Assembly: GCF_025149945.1 (NCBI RefSeq)
Contig: NZ_JALXVH010000015.1
Span: 1 to 53,227, forward strand
Reading direction: 5' to 3'
Length of the DNA stretch: 53,227 bases
From: Kocuria sp. p3-SID1428
GTDB lineage: Bacteria > Actinomycetota > Actinomycetes > Actinomycetales > Micrococcaceae
A program made the translations under genes and the position numbers. The notes beneath the pieces were generated by a model that was given only the letters and a program-made list of their open reading frames with translations, ran no database searches and was not told the origin of the DNA. Shown here one piece after another: positions 19,506-28,664 of the stretch; position 1 is the stretch's first letter, and every line of letters starts with the position of its first letter.

Positions 19506-19891
19506 CAGCGGGGCCCCTCCTTCTCAGCGGGGCTGGGTCCGCTCGCCGGGGCGCTCCGGTCGCCGCGCTCGGCCCCTGCGCGCTCGACGGGCTCCTTGGT
19601 GGCGCCCTCATCCGTCTGCCCGGCCTTCCGGGGCCGCGTGGGCTGCACGAACCGCGCCACGGACACCGAGCCGATGAATCCCAGCAGCGAGACGGCCACG
19701 ATGACCATCATGTAGTCGGCGTGATCGCTCCAGACCATCTCCAGGGCGATCGCGGAGACCACCACGGAGAGCAGGACATCGCTGGAGAGCACCCGATCCA
19801 GCAGCGAGGGCCCCTTCACCAGGCGGTACAGCACACCGGCGGCGGCGCCGGCGAGCATCACGAGGCACACGGCCATGACGATGGTGCTCAT
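19505..19891 (-). CDS. mnhF: Na+/H+ antiporter subunit MnhF/MrpF
   Basis: Three-span subunit of the Mrp complex, 128 residues. Family features are GPSLLDRVLSSDVLLSVVVSAIAL and the third span MMVIVAVSLLGFIGSVSVARF. After about residue 88 there is a hydrophilic, Glu/Pro/Ser-rich extension of about 40 residues that homologues of about 90 residues lack. Start and stop overlap mnhE and mnhG by 4 and 1 nt. Confidence 0.95.
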   Translation of the reverse strand: MSTIVMAVCLVMLAGAAAGVLYRLVKGPSLLDRVLSSDVLLSVVVSAIALEMVWSDHADYMMVIVAVSLLGFIGSVSVARFVQPTRPRKAGQTDEGATKEPVERAGAERGDRSAPASGPSPAEKEGPR

Positions 19892-20583
19892 CGGCTCCGC
19901 TCCTCTTCGCGTCGTCCGTCTCGGGCCCTGCGGGCGTAGCCCGCCCAGCTGCGCAGCACGGCACGCGGGCTGCGCCTGCGCCCCTTCGCCACATCCTCGC
20001 GGCGCAGGGCCGCGTAGTCCTCCGGCGAGCCCATCATGCGAAGCCAGGCCGCCTCGGTATTGCGCACGCTCTCCCGGAAGTGCTCGATGTCCTCATCGCC
20101 GTGCACGTCCAGCACGTGGAAGTACAGGATCGCATTCGGGCGGTCCACCTCCAGCAGCACCGAGCCCGGGATCAGACCCGTGGTGCTGCCGGTGGCCGTG
20201 AGGATCAGATCCGAATGCGAGCGCAGCTGCACGGCCGTGACCGCCGACGAGGCGCGCGGCCCATGTGCGATCACGGTCCACATGACCTCGAAGCTGGCCC
20301 GGGTGACCTGCCACAGAAAGGTCAAGGCCAAGGTCACGGCATGCACCGCGTTGAACCGGCTGGACAGCTGCACCGGCGGCAGCGCCAGGGCTCGGGTGAC
20401 CAGCAGGGCCAGGACCAGGCCCACCAGGAGGTTCTTGGCCGTCAGCTCCCCCCACAGCACCGCCCACACGAGCATGAGCCACAGGATCAGGGGGACCTCC
20501 ACGGCCCAGCGGTGTTCGCGCCTGCGCGGCGGGACGGAGCCCGACCCGCGCGGTGCCCCTCGGGATGTCGCAGTCGAGCTCAC
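19888..20583 (-). CDS. mnhE: Na+/H+ antiporter subunit MnhE/MrpE
   Basis: Mrp complex subunit, 231 residues. Two spans occur near the N-terminus (about 28-65), then the soluble domain with TRASFEVMWTVIAHG, LTATGSTTGLIPGSVLLEVD and YFHVLDV, characteristic of MrpE. The Arg-rich C-terminal tail (from about 195) and the basic N-terminal 25 residues are extensions. It overlaps mnhD and mnhF by 4 nt each. Confidence 0.94.
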   Translation of the reverse strand: MSSTATSRGAPRGSGSVPPRRREHRWAVEVPLILWLMLVWAVLWGELTAKNLLVGLVLALLVTRALALPPVQLSSRFNAVHAVTLALTFLWQVTRASFEVMWTVIAHGPRASSAVTAVQLRSHSDLILTATGSTTGLIPGSVLLEVDRPNAILYFHVLDVHGDEDIEHFRESVRNTEAAWLRMMGSPEDYAALRREDVAKGRRRSPRAVLRSWAGYARRARDGRREEERSR

Positions 20584-22412
20584 TGGTCTGCCTCCTCGGA
20601 GTGCTCGGCCTCAGGGCTGGGCTCGGAGCCCTTGGGCGAGGGCCGGGAATCCGTGCCGTCGTAGACCTCCTGCTGGATCCCGGCGCCGCTGTCCTGGCCC
20701 ACATCCTCCCCGTACTGCTCGCCCTCAGGCACCACCGGGGCCGTGGCATCCGAGTTCGGATCCTGGTCGTCGTCCACGACGCCGCGCGGCCCAGACCCCT
20801 GACCGAAGACCGCCTCGACGTAGCGCTGCGGTTGCCCCAGGTTCTCGGCGGCATTGTCGGCCAGGGAGAACAGCGGCCCGGCGAAGACGGTGAGCGCCGC
20901 TCCGACGGCCACGAGCACCCCGGTGGGCAGCACCATGGACAGGGGCATGAGCTGCACATTGCTGCGACCGGCCCAGCGGCCCCCGCCCTCCGCCTTCATG
21001 GACACTGACGCGCTGGAGCGAGGTCCGTGCTCGCGGGCCCCCTCCCGGGAGACGAGCAGGACCGGATCGGGGTAGTCGGCATCATCGGCAGCGCGCAGGA
21101 AGGCCTTGTTCCAGATGCGCATCAGGGCCATGAGCGTCAGCAGCGACGTGAGCACGGAGCCGGCGATCACGACCCAGACGGCCCAGCCGCCCTGATCGGT
21201 GCCCGCCTGGATCAGGGCCACCTTGCCGAGGAAGCCGGAGAACGGCGGGATGCCGCCCAGGTTCAGGGCCGGGATCATGAACAGCAGGGCCAGCAGCGGG
21301 GACAGGACGACCAGCCCGCCCAGGCGGTCGGTGCTGGTGGACCCGCCGCGGCGCTCGATCAGACCGGCTACCAGGAAGAGGCTGGTCTGGATGATGATGT
21401 GGTGGACCACGTAGTAGACCACCGCCGCCAGCGCGGCCTGGGAGCCCACGGAGATGCCGAAGATCATGTAGCCGATGTGGCTGACCAGCGTGAAGGACAG
21501 CAGGCGCTTGATGTCGATCTGGGCCAGGGCCCCCAGGATGCCCACGATCATCGTGAGCAGCGAGACCCACAGCAGCAGCTGATCCGCTCTCTCCCCGGGG
21601 AACAGCAGGGTCTCCGTGCGGATGATCGCATAGACGCCCACCTTGGTGAGCAGGCCCGCGAACACGGCGGTCACGGGGGCGGAGGCCGTGGGGTAGGAGT
21701 CCGGCAGCCAGAAGGACAGCGGGAAGACCGCTGCCTTGATGCCGAAGGCGATCAGCAGCATCAGGTGCAGCTGCATCTGGGTGCCCACCGGCAGATCGGC
21801 GAGCTTGACGGCCAGATCGGCCATGTTCACTGTGCCCGTGGCCGCGTAGATCATCGCGATCGCGATCAGGAACAGGACCGAGGAGATCACGGACACGACC
21901 ACGTAGGTCACGCCGGCCCGGATGCGCTGGGTCGTCCCGCCCATGGTCATCAGCACGTAGGAGGCCATCAGCAGGATCTCGAAGCCCACGTAGAGGTTGA
22001 ACAGATCCCCGGCCAGGAACGCGTTGGAGACGCCGGCGACCAGGATCAGGAACGTGGGGTAGAAGATGGAGATGGGGCCGTCGTCATCGCCGTCGGCGAT
22101 GCCCTGCCCGGTTGCGAACAGCAGCACCGTGAGCGAGACCAGGGTCGAGACCACGAGCATGATGGCCGAGAGCTGATCCAGCACCAGCACGATGCCGAAC
22201 GGCGCCTGCCACCCGGCGATGTTGATCGAGGTGGGTCCGGACTCCCACGCCTCGGCCAGCACGAGGCACTCGGACAGCAGCGTCAGCGACAGCGACATGA
22301 TCGCCACGAAGCGCTGCGTCCGGTTGCGGTGCACCAGCAGCAGCGACAGCGCCGCGCCCAGGAACGGCAGGATGATGGCCAGCGGGGCGAGCTGGATGAT
22401 GTCGAAGCTCAT
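20580..22412 (-). CDS. mnhD: Na+/H+ antiporter subunit MnhD/MrpD
   Basis: Proton-translocating membrane subunit related to respiratory complex I NuoM/N. The 610-residue protein has about 14 spans. The key block runs NLYVGFEILLMASYVLM (membrane Glu) and FGIKAAVFPLSFWLPDSYP (membrane Lys), with DIKRLLSFTLVSHIGYM in the second half. After about residue 540 comes an acidic hydrophilic tail of about 70 residues rich in Asp, Glu, Ser and Pro. AAGGAGG precedes the ATG, which overlaps mnhC by 4 nt. Confidence 0.96.
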   Translation of the reverse strand: MSFDIIQLAPLAIILPFLGAALSLLLVHRNRTQRFVAIMSLSLTLLSECLVLAEAWESGPTSINIAGWQAPFGIVLVLDQLSAIMLVVSTLVSLTVLLFATGQGIADGDDDGPISIFYPTFLILVAGVSNAFLAGDLFNLYVGFEILLMASYVLMTMGGTTQRIRAGVTYVVVSVISSVLFLIAIAMIYAATGTVNMADLAVKLADLPVGTQMQLHLMLLIAFGIKAAVFPLSFWLPDSYPTASAPVTAVFAGLLTKVGVYAIIRTETLLFPGERADQLLLWVSLLTMIVGILGALAQIDIKRLLSFTLVSHIGYMIFGISVGSQAALAAVVYYVVHHIIIQTSLFLVAGLIERRGGSTSTDRLGGLVVLSPLLALLFMIPALNLGGIPPFSGFLGKVALIQAGTDQGGWAVWVVIAGSVLTSLLTLMALMRIWNKAFLRAADDADYPDPVLLVSREGAREHGPRSSASVSMKAEGGGRWAGRSNVQLMPLSMVLPTGVLVAVGAALTVFAGPLFSLADNAAENLGQPQRYVEAVFGQGSGPRGVVDDDQDPNSDATAPVVPEGEQYGEDVGQDSGAGIQQEVYDGTDSRPSPKGSEPSPEAEHSEEADQ

Positions 22413-22930
22413 CGCCGGTCCTCCTTGCGCTGGCGCCGCCGTTCAGCGGACTCCTGCTCCCTGCGGTGGCGTGCCAGCTCCTCGGCCCTCTCCTTCTCGT
22501 GCTTGTCGATCTCGTCGTCGTCGAACTCCGAGTCCTCCTCGGGGACCTCGGCATCCAGCTCCTCGTCGTAGGAGGACTGGACGGCCACGCGGCGGTCCGC
22601 GGCGTCGTCGGTGATCTCATCGCGGTGGGAGAGCACCCAGGAGCGGTAGATCATGCCCAGCAGGAACGCGGTGATCGCGAAGCCGATCACGATCGCCGTG
22701 AGCACCAGCGCCTGCGGCAGCGGATCCGAGTACGCCCTCGGGTCCAGCCCGGAGTCGTAGAGAGGCGAGCGCCCCGGCAGCCCGCCGGTGTGCAGCAGCA
22801 GCAGATTCGTGCCGTTGGTCAGCAGCATGATGCCCAGCAGCACGCGGGTCAGGGAGCGCTCCAGCAACATGTAGACGCCCACGGCGTAGAGCACGCCCAT
22901 GACCACCAGCAGGGTGAGGTTCAGGCTCAT
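22409..22930 (-). CDS. mnhC: Na+/H+ antiporter subunit MnhC/MrpC with long charged tail
   Basis: NuoK-like subunit of the Mrp complex. At 173 residues, the first 100 or so form three spans with GIMLLTNGTNLLLLHTGG and QALVLTAIVIGFAITAF, typical of MrpC. The remaining 60 residues are a striking charged tail, first acidic (DEELDAEVPEEDSEFDDDE) and then alternating Lys/Arg/Glu, likely a long cytoplasmic helix. Ordinary MrpC is about 110-125 residues. The ATG at 22930 overlaps the mnhA stop (ATGA). Confidence 0.94.
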   Translation of the reverse strand: MSLNLTLLVVMGVLYAVGVYMLLERSLTRVLLGIMLLTNGTNLLLLHTGGLPGRSPLYDSGLDPRAYSDPLPQALVLTAIVIGFAITAFLLGMIYRSWVLSHRDEITDDAADRRVAVQSSYDEELDAEVPEEDSEFDDDEIDKHEKERAEELARHRREQESAERRRQRKEDRR

Positions 22931-25900
22931 CGTCGTCCCTCCCCCGTCCGGTCGTCGTCGGTGCTCGAAGCCCGGCCGGCGCCCAGGATCTGCTCCCGGC
23001 GCATGCCGCCCCCGAAGTCCTTGAGCTCGGTCTCGGAGACCTTCACGTCCTGCGTGGCGTCGCTCTCGGTCAGGTCGACGTCGTCGCTGGCCTCCTCGCG
23101 CAGCACGGTGATCGCCCCGGTGCTTCCCGGCTCCGAGGAGGGACGGCGCACCACGCGGATGCGCGCACCGCCGCGACCGGCGGCACGACGACGACGGCGC
23201 AGCGCCTCGTCCTCGGTGTGCCGATCGATCTGCCCGCCGAGCGAGCGCAGGACGTCCAGGACCATGCCCACGACCACCAGGTACACGCCGATGTCGAAGA
23301 TCATGGCGGTCACGAACTTCACGTGGCCAATGATCGGCCAGTCCGCTTCGAGCGTGTAGCTCTGCATGATCGAGCCGCCGAAGAAGATCGGGGCGATCGC
23401 GTACACCGCGGCGATGGCCAGGCCCAGGCCCAGCATGGTGCCCGCGTTGATGGGCGTGGAGCGCCACAGCTCGTAGCGCCCGCCGGCGAGATAGCGCAGT
23501 GTGAGCGCCAGGCCCGCGGTCAGACCGCCGGCGAAGCCGCCGCCGGGGAGGTTGTGCCCGGCGATCAGGAAGTACAGCGAGACCATGATGATCGTGTGGA
23601 ACAGCAGCCGGGTGACGATCTCGAGCACGATCGAGCGCCGCTCCGGGGACAGCGTGCGACCGGCAACGATGTAGGGGTCGTCCTCGTCGCCGCGGAAGGA
23701 CCGCGAGGCGCGGTCGAACTCCGTCTCGAAGCTGCGCGCGGTGATCTCGGCGCGCTGGCGGATCTGGCGGATCTGCCCGGTGCTGGGCTGGGCGGCGGCG
23801 TGCGGGCGGTCGCGGCGACCGAGCACGAAGATCAGCGAGGCGATGCCGGTGGCCGCCAGGACCAGCACGGAGATCTCCCCGAAGGTGTCCCACACGCGGA
23901 TGTCCACGAGCAGCACGTTCACGACGTTCGCTCCGTCGCCGTCCTCGTAGGCCAGCCGCGGCATGGCGAACGAGATCGGGGACTCGGTGCGCGAGGCCAT
24001 GGAGAACGCGGTCAGCAGCATCATGAAGGCGCCGAAGAGGATCGCGATGATCGCCCGCGGCAGACGGCTGCGATCGGCCTTGCGGTCCCACACCGGTGCC
24101 GGCAGGGTCCGCAGCGCGAGCACGAAGGCCACCAGGGCGATGGTCTCCACGAGGGTCTGCGTCAGGGCGAGGTCCGGGGCGCCCTGCAGGGCGAAGGTCA
24201 GCGCCAGGCCGTAGCCCGTGACGGAGACCAGCAGAACCGCCAGGAAGCGCTTGCCCGCGCGAAGCACGGCCAGGCAGGCTCCGATGATCAGTGCGGCCGC
24301 CACGAGCTGGCCCCACGAGTCCGCGATGCGCATGGAGCCCAGCGGCGGGGTCTCGTACAGGAACAGGACGGTGACCGGCACGACGATCGCCGTGATCAGG
24401 ATGACGGCCAGGTAGAAGCTCAGCGAGCCCCTCTGCGTCTTGCCGGTGACCCACACGGCCAGCTTGTCCAGGGAGTCGATGACCTCGCGGTAGATCCGCT
24501 CGGCCGGCCTCATGTGGGGCAGGCCGTGCAGGACGGCGGCCAGCGTGCGGCGGTTGGCATGCAGGACGAGCCCGAGCGCGATGATCCCCAGCGAGATCAG
24601 CAGCGCGGCGCTGATGCCGTGCCACAGCGCCAGGTGCAGCGTGGCCTGGCCTGCGAAGTCGTCCACCCAGGGCTGCAGCGAGTGCTCCACCGGCGCGGGC
24701 ACGAAGCCGTAGGCGATCGTGAGGACCGTGAGGACCACGGCAGGGGCCACGAAGGCGCGAGCTGCGTGGTGGGCCGGGGTGCGCATGGGCCGGCCGTCCT
24801 CTCCCACGGGCAGCTGGGCGAACGCGCTGCGCTTGGTCCCGAAGGCGCCCCACACGAAGCGGGCCGAGTACACGACGGTGAACACCGAGCCCAGGACCAC
24901 GCCGAGCAGGCGGATCCACCCCAGGGCATCCCCGGTGTGCGCCTGGACGTCGTGGACCAGGGTGGCCAGCACCGCCTCCTTGGCCACGAATCCCCCGAAC
25001 GGCGGGATGCCCGCCATCGACGCAGCGGCGACGATCGCCACGACCAGCAGCACGGGCATCTGCCGACCAAGCCCGGAGAGCTTGCGGATATCGCGGGTGC
25101 CGGTCTCGTGGTCGATGATCCCCACCGTGAGGAAGAGGGTCGCCTTGAACAGGGCATGGCCCACGAGCAGGGCCATGCCAGCCAGGGCGGCGTCGGGTGT
25201 GCCGACGGACAGGACCAGGACCATGAAGCCCAGCTGGGACACGGTGCCGTAGGCCAGCAGCAGCTTGAGGTCGTACTGGCGCATGGCGACCCAGCCGCCG
25301 AAGACCATGGTGCCCGCGCCGAGCGTGAGCAGCATGGGCTGCCAGGCTGCGGTGTCCGAATAGCCCGGGGCCAGCCGCGCCACCAGGTAGACGCCGGCCT
25401 TCACCATGGAGGCGGCGTGCAGATAGGCCGAGACCGGTGTGGGGGCAGCCATGGCCTCAGGCAGCCAGAAGTGGAACGGGATCAGCGCCGACTTGGTCAC
25501 AGCGCCCACGAGCAGCAGTGCGATCGCGACGTCGATGATCGGCCCGCGCGAGCCCAGCTGCGGGCCCATGGCCACGAGCTCGGAGATCCGGTAGGTGCCG
25601 GCGGACTGGCCCAGCAGGATGACGCCCACCAGCATGGTCAGACCGCCGGCAGTCGTGATGATCAGCGCCTGCATGGAGGCGCGACGGGCCGAGAGCCGCA
25701 CACGGGCATAGCTGATGAGCAGGAACGACAGGACGGTCGTGATCTCCCAGAAGATGAACAGCAGCAGGAGGTCGTCGGCCACGACGAGTCCGTACATGGC
25801 TCCGGCGAAGGCGACCAGCTGCGCGCCGAACGATCCGGTGTCCGGGGAGTCCTCGGAGAAGTAGCGGGCGCAATACGCCAGCACGAGCGCGCCGATGCCC

Positions 25901-26148
25901 AGCACGATCAGCGACATCACCCAGGCCAGGGAGTCCGTGCGCAGGGCGATCGCCAGATCCAGGGTGGGCAGCCAGGGGATCACCTGCTGCCACTGCCCGG
26001 AGTGCGCGGGCCCGCCCTGCAGCAGCACCCAGACGAAGGAGGCCGCCGGCACCGCCGCGATGACGTAGAAGGCGGATCGGCCGAAGCGGCTGAACAGGGA
26101 CGGTGCGAGCAGAGCGATGGCTGCGTGGGCGATCAGCACTGCCAGCAC
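22927..26148 (-). CDS. mnhA: Na+/H+ antiporter subunit MnhA fused to MnhB
   Basis: Largest Mrp subunit, 1073 residues. The N-terminal part is NuoL-like, with the membrane Lys region SALIPFHFWLPEAMAAPTPVSAYLHAASM. The MrpA C-terminal extension runs to about residue 800. From about 836 to 965 an MnhB domain follows (TRLLFHTIIMVSLYFLIAGHN, then GGGFAGGLTAGLAL), then an Arg/Glu/Asp-rich tail. The AB fusion replaces a separate mnhB, so the operon is complete. I prefer the GTG at 26148 (VLAVLIAHAAIALLAPSL, normal MrpA N-terminus) because GCGGAGG lies 5 nt upstream. An in-frame ATG at 26280 would add 44 non-conserved residues. The complex exchanges cytoplasmic Na+ or other cations for protons. Confidence 0.95.
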   Translation of the reverse strand: MLAVLIAHAAIALLAPSLFSRFGRSAFYVIAAVPAASFVWVLLQGGPAHSGQWQQVIPWLPTLDLAIALRTDSLAWVMSLIVLGIGALVLAYCARYFSEDSPDTGSFGAQLVAFAGAMYGLVVADDLLLLFIFWEITTVLSFLLISYARVRLSARRASMQALIITTAGGLTMLVGVILLGQSAGTYRISELVAMGPQLGSRGPIIDVAIALLLVGAVTKSALIPFHFWLPEAMAAPTPVSAYLHAASMVKAGVYLVARLAPGYSDTAAWQPMLLTLGAGTMVFGGWVAMRQYDLKLLLAYGTVSQLGFMVLVLSVGTPDAALAGMALLVGHALFKATLFLTVGIIDHETGTRDIRKLSGLGRQMPVLLVVAIVAAASMAGIPPFGGFVAKEAVLATLVHDVQAHTGDALGWIRLLGVVLGSVFTVVYSARFVWGAFGTKRSAFAQLPVGEDGRPMRTPAHHAARAFVAPAVVLTVLTIAYGFVPAPVEHSLQPWVDDFAGQATLHLALWHGISAALLISLGIIALGLVLHANRRTLAAVLHGLPHMRPAERIYREVIDSLDKLAVWVTGKTQRGSLSFYLAVILITAIVVPVTVLFLYETPPLGSMRIADSWGQLVAAALIIGACLAVLRAGKRFLAVLLVSVTGYGLALTFALQGAPDLALTQTLVETIALVAFVLALRTLPAPVWDRKADRSRLPRAIIAILFGAFMMLLTAFSMASRTESPISFAMPRLAYEDGDGANVVNVLLVDIRVWDTFGEISVLVLAATGIASLIFVLGRRDRPHAAAQPSTGQIRQIRQRAEITARSFETEFDRASRSFRGDEDDPYIVAGRTLSPERRSIVLEIVTRLLFHTIIMVSLYFLIAGHNLPGGGFAGGLTAGLALTLRYLAGGRYELWRSTPINAGTMLGLGLAIAAVYAIAPIFFGGSIMQSYTLEADWPIIGHVKFVTAMIFDIGVYLVVVGMVLDVLRSLGGQIDRHTEDEALRRRRRAAGRGGARIRVVRRPSSEPGSTGAITVLREEASDDVDLTESDATQDVKVSETELKDFGGGMRREQILGAGRASSTDDDRTGEGRR

Positions 26149-26364
26149 GTGCGCCTCCGCTGCGATTCGAGGTGTCGGCGCCGACAGAGCGCGGCTTCCC
26201 GGATCGGCGCCCGAGGGACCGGTTCCGGGGCACGGCTGGAGGCGCCTTGTGGGGAACTGCTTCAGCAGATTATCAATCACCGGCGGTCCCCGGCGCGCGC
26301 GGGCCGGTCTTCCCCTCGTCGCGAACTCGTCCGCTGGGTCCCTCCGGCTCTACTCTTCAGCATC

Positions 26365-27732
26365 ATGGATGCCTCTGCGCGGACCTCGGCCAGCTCTCCG
26401 GTGCCTGCTGCCCGACTGTCCCCCGCCGGAGACGGCGCCCTGCGCTCCTGGTACCTCTACGACGCCGCGATCTCGGTCATCGATGCGCTGATGATCACGT
26501 TCGTCTTCGGGACGTACCTGACGTCAGGGTCCTTCGGCAGCACCGAGCACGCCACGCAGATGCTGTCCCGGGGAACGGTCGTGGCCGCGGTGATGATCGC
26601 CGTGGCGGCTCCGCTGATCGGCTGGCTCTCCGACCGCAGCGGCCGCCGATCGACCGGCATCGCCGTGTTCACGGGGATCTGCGCGGCGTGCACGGCAGCC
26701 TGCTTCCTCGTGCGCCCCGAGGAGCAGCTGCTCATGCTCGGCGTCGTCCTGCTCAGCGCCGCCAACGCGGCCAAGGAGCTCGCCGTCGTGGACTACTACG
26801 CGGCCCTTCCCGGGCTGACCTCCCCGGAGTCGATCGGACGCGTTAGCGGACGCGGCTGGGCTATCGGCTACATCTTCTCGATCCTGGCCACCGCGTTCGT
26901 GCTGTTCGGCTTCATCACGCCCGGCTTCGTGGGGCTGCCCACGCACGAGGCCCTCAACGTCCGGGCGGTCGCCCTGTTCTGCGCCGTGTGGTGCGTCGTC
27001 CTGGCTGTCCCGCTGATCGTGAGCCTGCGCCGCATCGAAGTCCGGTGTCCCAGCCACCGGGCCCCGGGCACCGGCGGCGGAGCTCTGGCTCCCTACCGGG
27101 AGATCGTGCGCATGGTGGTCCACCTCTGGCGCACAGATCGTCGGGCGCTACACTTCCTCGCGGCCTCGGCCGTGTTCCGCGACGGCCTCTCCGCCGTGTT
27201 CGCCTTCGGCGGCCTGATCGCTGCGGGGACCTTCGGGTTCAGCCTCACCGAGGTCATGATCTTCGCGATCGCGGGCAACCTGATCGCGGGCCTCGGTGCA
27301 TTGCTGGGCGGCCAGCTCGACGACCGCCTGGGTCCCAAGCCGGTGATCGTCGCCGCACTGGCCCTGGTCGCCGTGGCCGGCACCGCCCTGATGCTGCTCG
27401 AGGGCAAGGGGGCCTTCTGGGTCTGCGGCCTGGCGCTGTGCGTGGCGGTCGGCCCGGCCCAGGCCTCGTCGCGGTCCTATCTGGGGCGGCTGACCACCGA
27501 GGGCACGGAGGGCTCCCTCTACGGGCTCTACGCCACGACCGGGCGAGCGGTGAGCTTCCTGGCCCCGCTGCTGTTCGGGACGGCCATCGGCGTCTTCGGT
27601 GAACAGCGCTACGGGATCCTGGGCATCGTGGCCGTCGTCCTGCTGGGCCTTCTCATGATGATCGGGCTGCCCACGCGGCCCCGGCCCGCCGTGACCGCCG
27701 CCGAAGCGGTCTCCACCGCGCACACCGCCTGA
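26365..27732 (+). CDS. MFS transporter, UMF1/Atg22-like
   Basis: A 12-span major facilitator protein of 455 residues resembling the UMF1 (vacuole effluxer Atg22-like) group. It opens with SWYLYDAAISVIDALMITFVFGTYL, has the loop 2-3 motif GWLSDRSGRRSTG and the block ELAVVDYYAALPGLTSPESIGRVSGRGWAIGYI, which is diagnostic of that group. Substrate unknown. The ATG at 26365 has no Shine-Dalgarno sequence. A TACTCT hexamer (26351-26356) ends 8 nt before it, suggesting a leaderless message. It is divergent from the mnh operon and convergent with dcd. Confidence 0.88.
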   Translation: MDASARTSASSPVPAARLSPAGDGALRSWYLYDAAISVIDALMITFVFGTYLTSGSFGSTEHATQMLSRGTVVAAVMIAVAAPLIGWLSDRSGRRSTGIAVFTGICAACTAACFLVRPEEQLLMLGVVLLSAANAAKELAVVDYYAALPGLTSPESIGRVSGRGWAIGYIFSILATAFVLFGFITPGFVGLPTHEALNVRAVALFCAVWCVVLAVPLIVSLRRIEVRCPSHRAPGTGGGALAPYREIVRMVVHLWRTDRRALHFLAASAVFRDGLSAVFAFGGLIAAGTFGFSLTEVMIFAIAGNLIAGLGALLGGQLDDRLGPKPVIVAALALVAVAGTALMLLEGKGAFWVCGLALCVAVGPAQASSRSYLGRLTTEGTEGSLYGLYATTGRAVSFLAPLLFGTAIGVFGEQRYGILGIVAVVLLGLLMMIGLPTRPRPAVTAAEAVSTAHTA

Positions 27733-27746
27733 GTCCTGCAGCATGC

Positions 27747-27763
27747 GGCTGCGCACAGCAGCC
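27747..27763. terminator. Weak hairpin between convergent MFS and dcd genes
   Basis: GGCTGC/GCAGCC, a 6-bp stem with a 5-nt loop, lies in the 50-nt gap between the two convergent stop codons. Weak by itself. Confidence 0.35.
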
Positions 27764-27782
27764 CGCGCCGCCCGAGTGCTCC

Positions 27783-28364
27783 TCAGCGCGGCAGCCGCGT
27801 GCGGTGGAAGCTCAGGTGCGAGCGCGAGGCCGTGGGCCCGCGCTGGCCCTGGTAGCGGTTCTGGTGATCGCCCGTGCCGTAGGGCTCCTCGGCGGAGGAC
27901 GAGAGCCGGAAGAAGCACAGCTGCCCGACCTTCGAGCCCGGCCACAGCTTGATCGGCAGCGTGGCCATGTTGGACAGCTCAAGGGTCACATGCCCGGAGA
28001 AGCCGGGGTCGATGAAGCCCGCGGTCGAATGCGTCAGCAGGCCCAGGCGCCCCAGCGAGGACTTGCCCTCCAGCCGGGCGGCGATGTCATCGGGCAGGCT
28101 CACGCACTCGTAGGTGGCCCCCAGCACGAACTCGCCGGGGTGCAGCACGAAGGGCTCGTCCGGATCGACCTCCACGAGCCGGGTGAGCCCGGGCTGCTCG
28201 AGCGACGGATCGATCACGGCGTGCTTGTGGTTGTCGAAGAGCCGGAACCACCGGTCCAGGCGGACGTCGATGCTCGAGGGCTGGATGAGGTCGAGGTCGC
28301 AGGGCTCGAGCCGGACCCGCTGGGCCTCGAGCTCGGCGCGGATGTCGCGGTCGGAGAGCAGCAC
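27783..28364 (-). CDS. dcd: dCTP deaminase (probably dUMP-forming)
   Basis: Deaminates dCTP to supply deoxyuridine nucleotides for dTMP synthesis. The 193-residue protein matches the actinobacterial family throughout: [35 protein letters not shown], the active-site block [20 protein letters not shown] and [12 protein letters not shown] with the catalytic Glu, and [12 protein letters not shown] near the end. Mycobacterial relatives are bifunctional and release dUMP, so the same is likely here. The GTG at 28364 gives the family N-terminus. No ribosome-binding site is seen, but TACCGT ends 7 nt upstream (28372-28377). A tRNA-Gly gene is divergent next door, a common actinobacterial arrangement. 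Confidence 0.95.
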   Translation of the reverse strand: MLLSDRDIRAELEAQRVRLEPCDLDLIQPSSIDVRLDRWFRLFDNHKHAVIDPSLEQPGLTRLVEVDPDEPFVLHPGEFVLGATYECVSLPDDIAARLEGKSSLGRLGLLTHSTAGFIDPGFSGHVTLELSNMATLPIKLWPGSKVGQLCFFRLSSSAEEPYGTGDHQNRYQGQRGPTASRSHLSFHRTRLPR

Positions 28365-28442
28365 GGCTGCCACGGTAGCCCACCCAGGCACCCGGCGCAT
28401 TGGCGCCGAGTCGTGCACTGCGCTAGAGTCGGCGTTCGTCGC

Positions 28443-28513
28443 GCGGCTGTAGCTCAATGGTAGAGCGCACGCTTCCCAAGCCTGATACGCGGGTTCGATT
28501 CCCGTCAGCCGCT
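28443..28513 (+). tRNA. tRNA-Gly (anticodon CCC)
   Basis: Cloverleaf: acceptor stem GCGGCTG/CAGCCGC, D arm GCTC-AATGGTA-GAGC, anticodon loop TTCCCAA (28473-28479) giving CCC, and T arm GCGGG-TTCGATT-CCCGT. CCA is not encoded. The anticodon stem CACGC/GCCTG has a C:C mismatch at its middle pair (28470 against 28482); G at 28482 would make it perfect. Confidence 0.95.
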
Positions 28514-28535
28514 CTCTCGTCGGTCTGCACCGACA

Positions 28536-28564
28536 GCGCCCGCAGCCCCTCGGACTGCGGGCGC
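28536..28564 (+). terminator. Terminator hairpin after tRNA-Gly
   Basis: A perfect 10-bp stem GCGCCCGCAG/CTGCGGGCGC with a 9-nt loop, 23 nt beyond the tRNA and ahead of panD. Confidence 0.75.
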
Positions 28565-28664
28565 CTCTCATCTGCACCGACGCCGGCAGCACCGACAGCG
28601 TCACAGCGGGCAGATCGCTCGAGCATGCCGCCTGCGGCATATCCGCTCCTCCCGAAAGGCAGCC

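Noticed and set aside
23218..26364. A very long plus-strand frame leading into the MFS gene
   Set aside because: The first 1050 or so codons are the antisense of mnhA and mnhB and are Gln/His/Asp-rich nonsense. Only the part from the ATG at 26365 is a membrane transporter.
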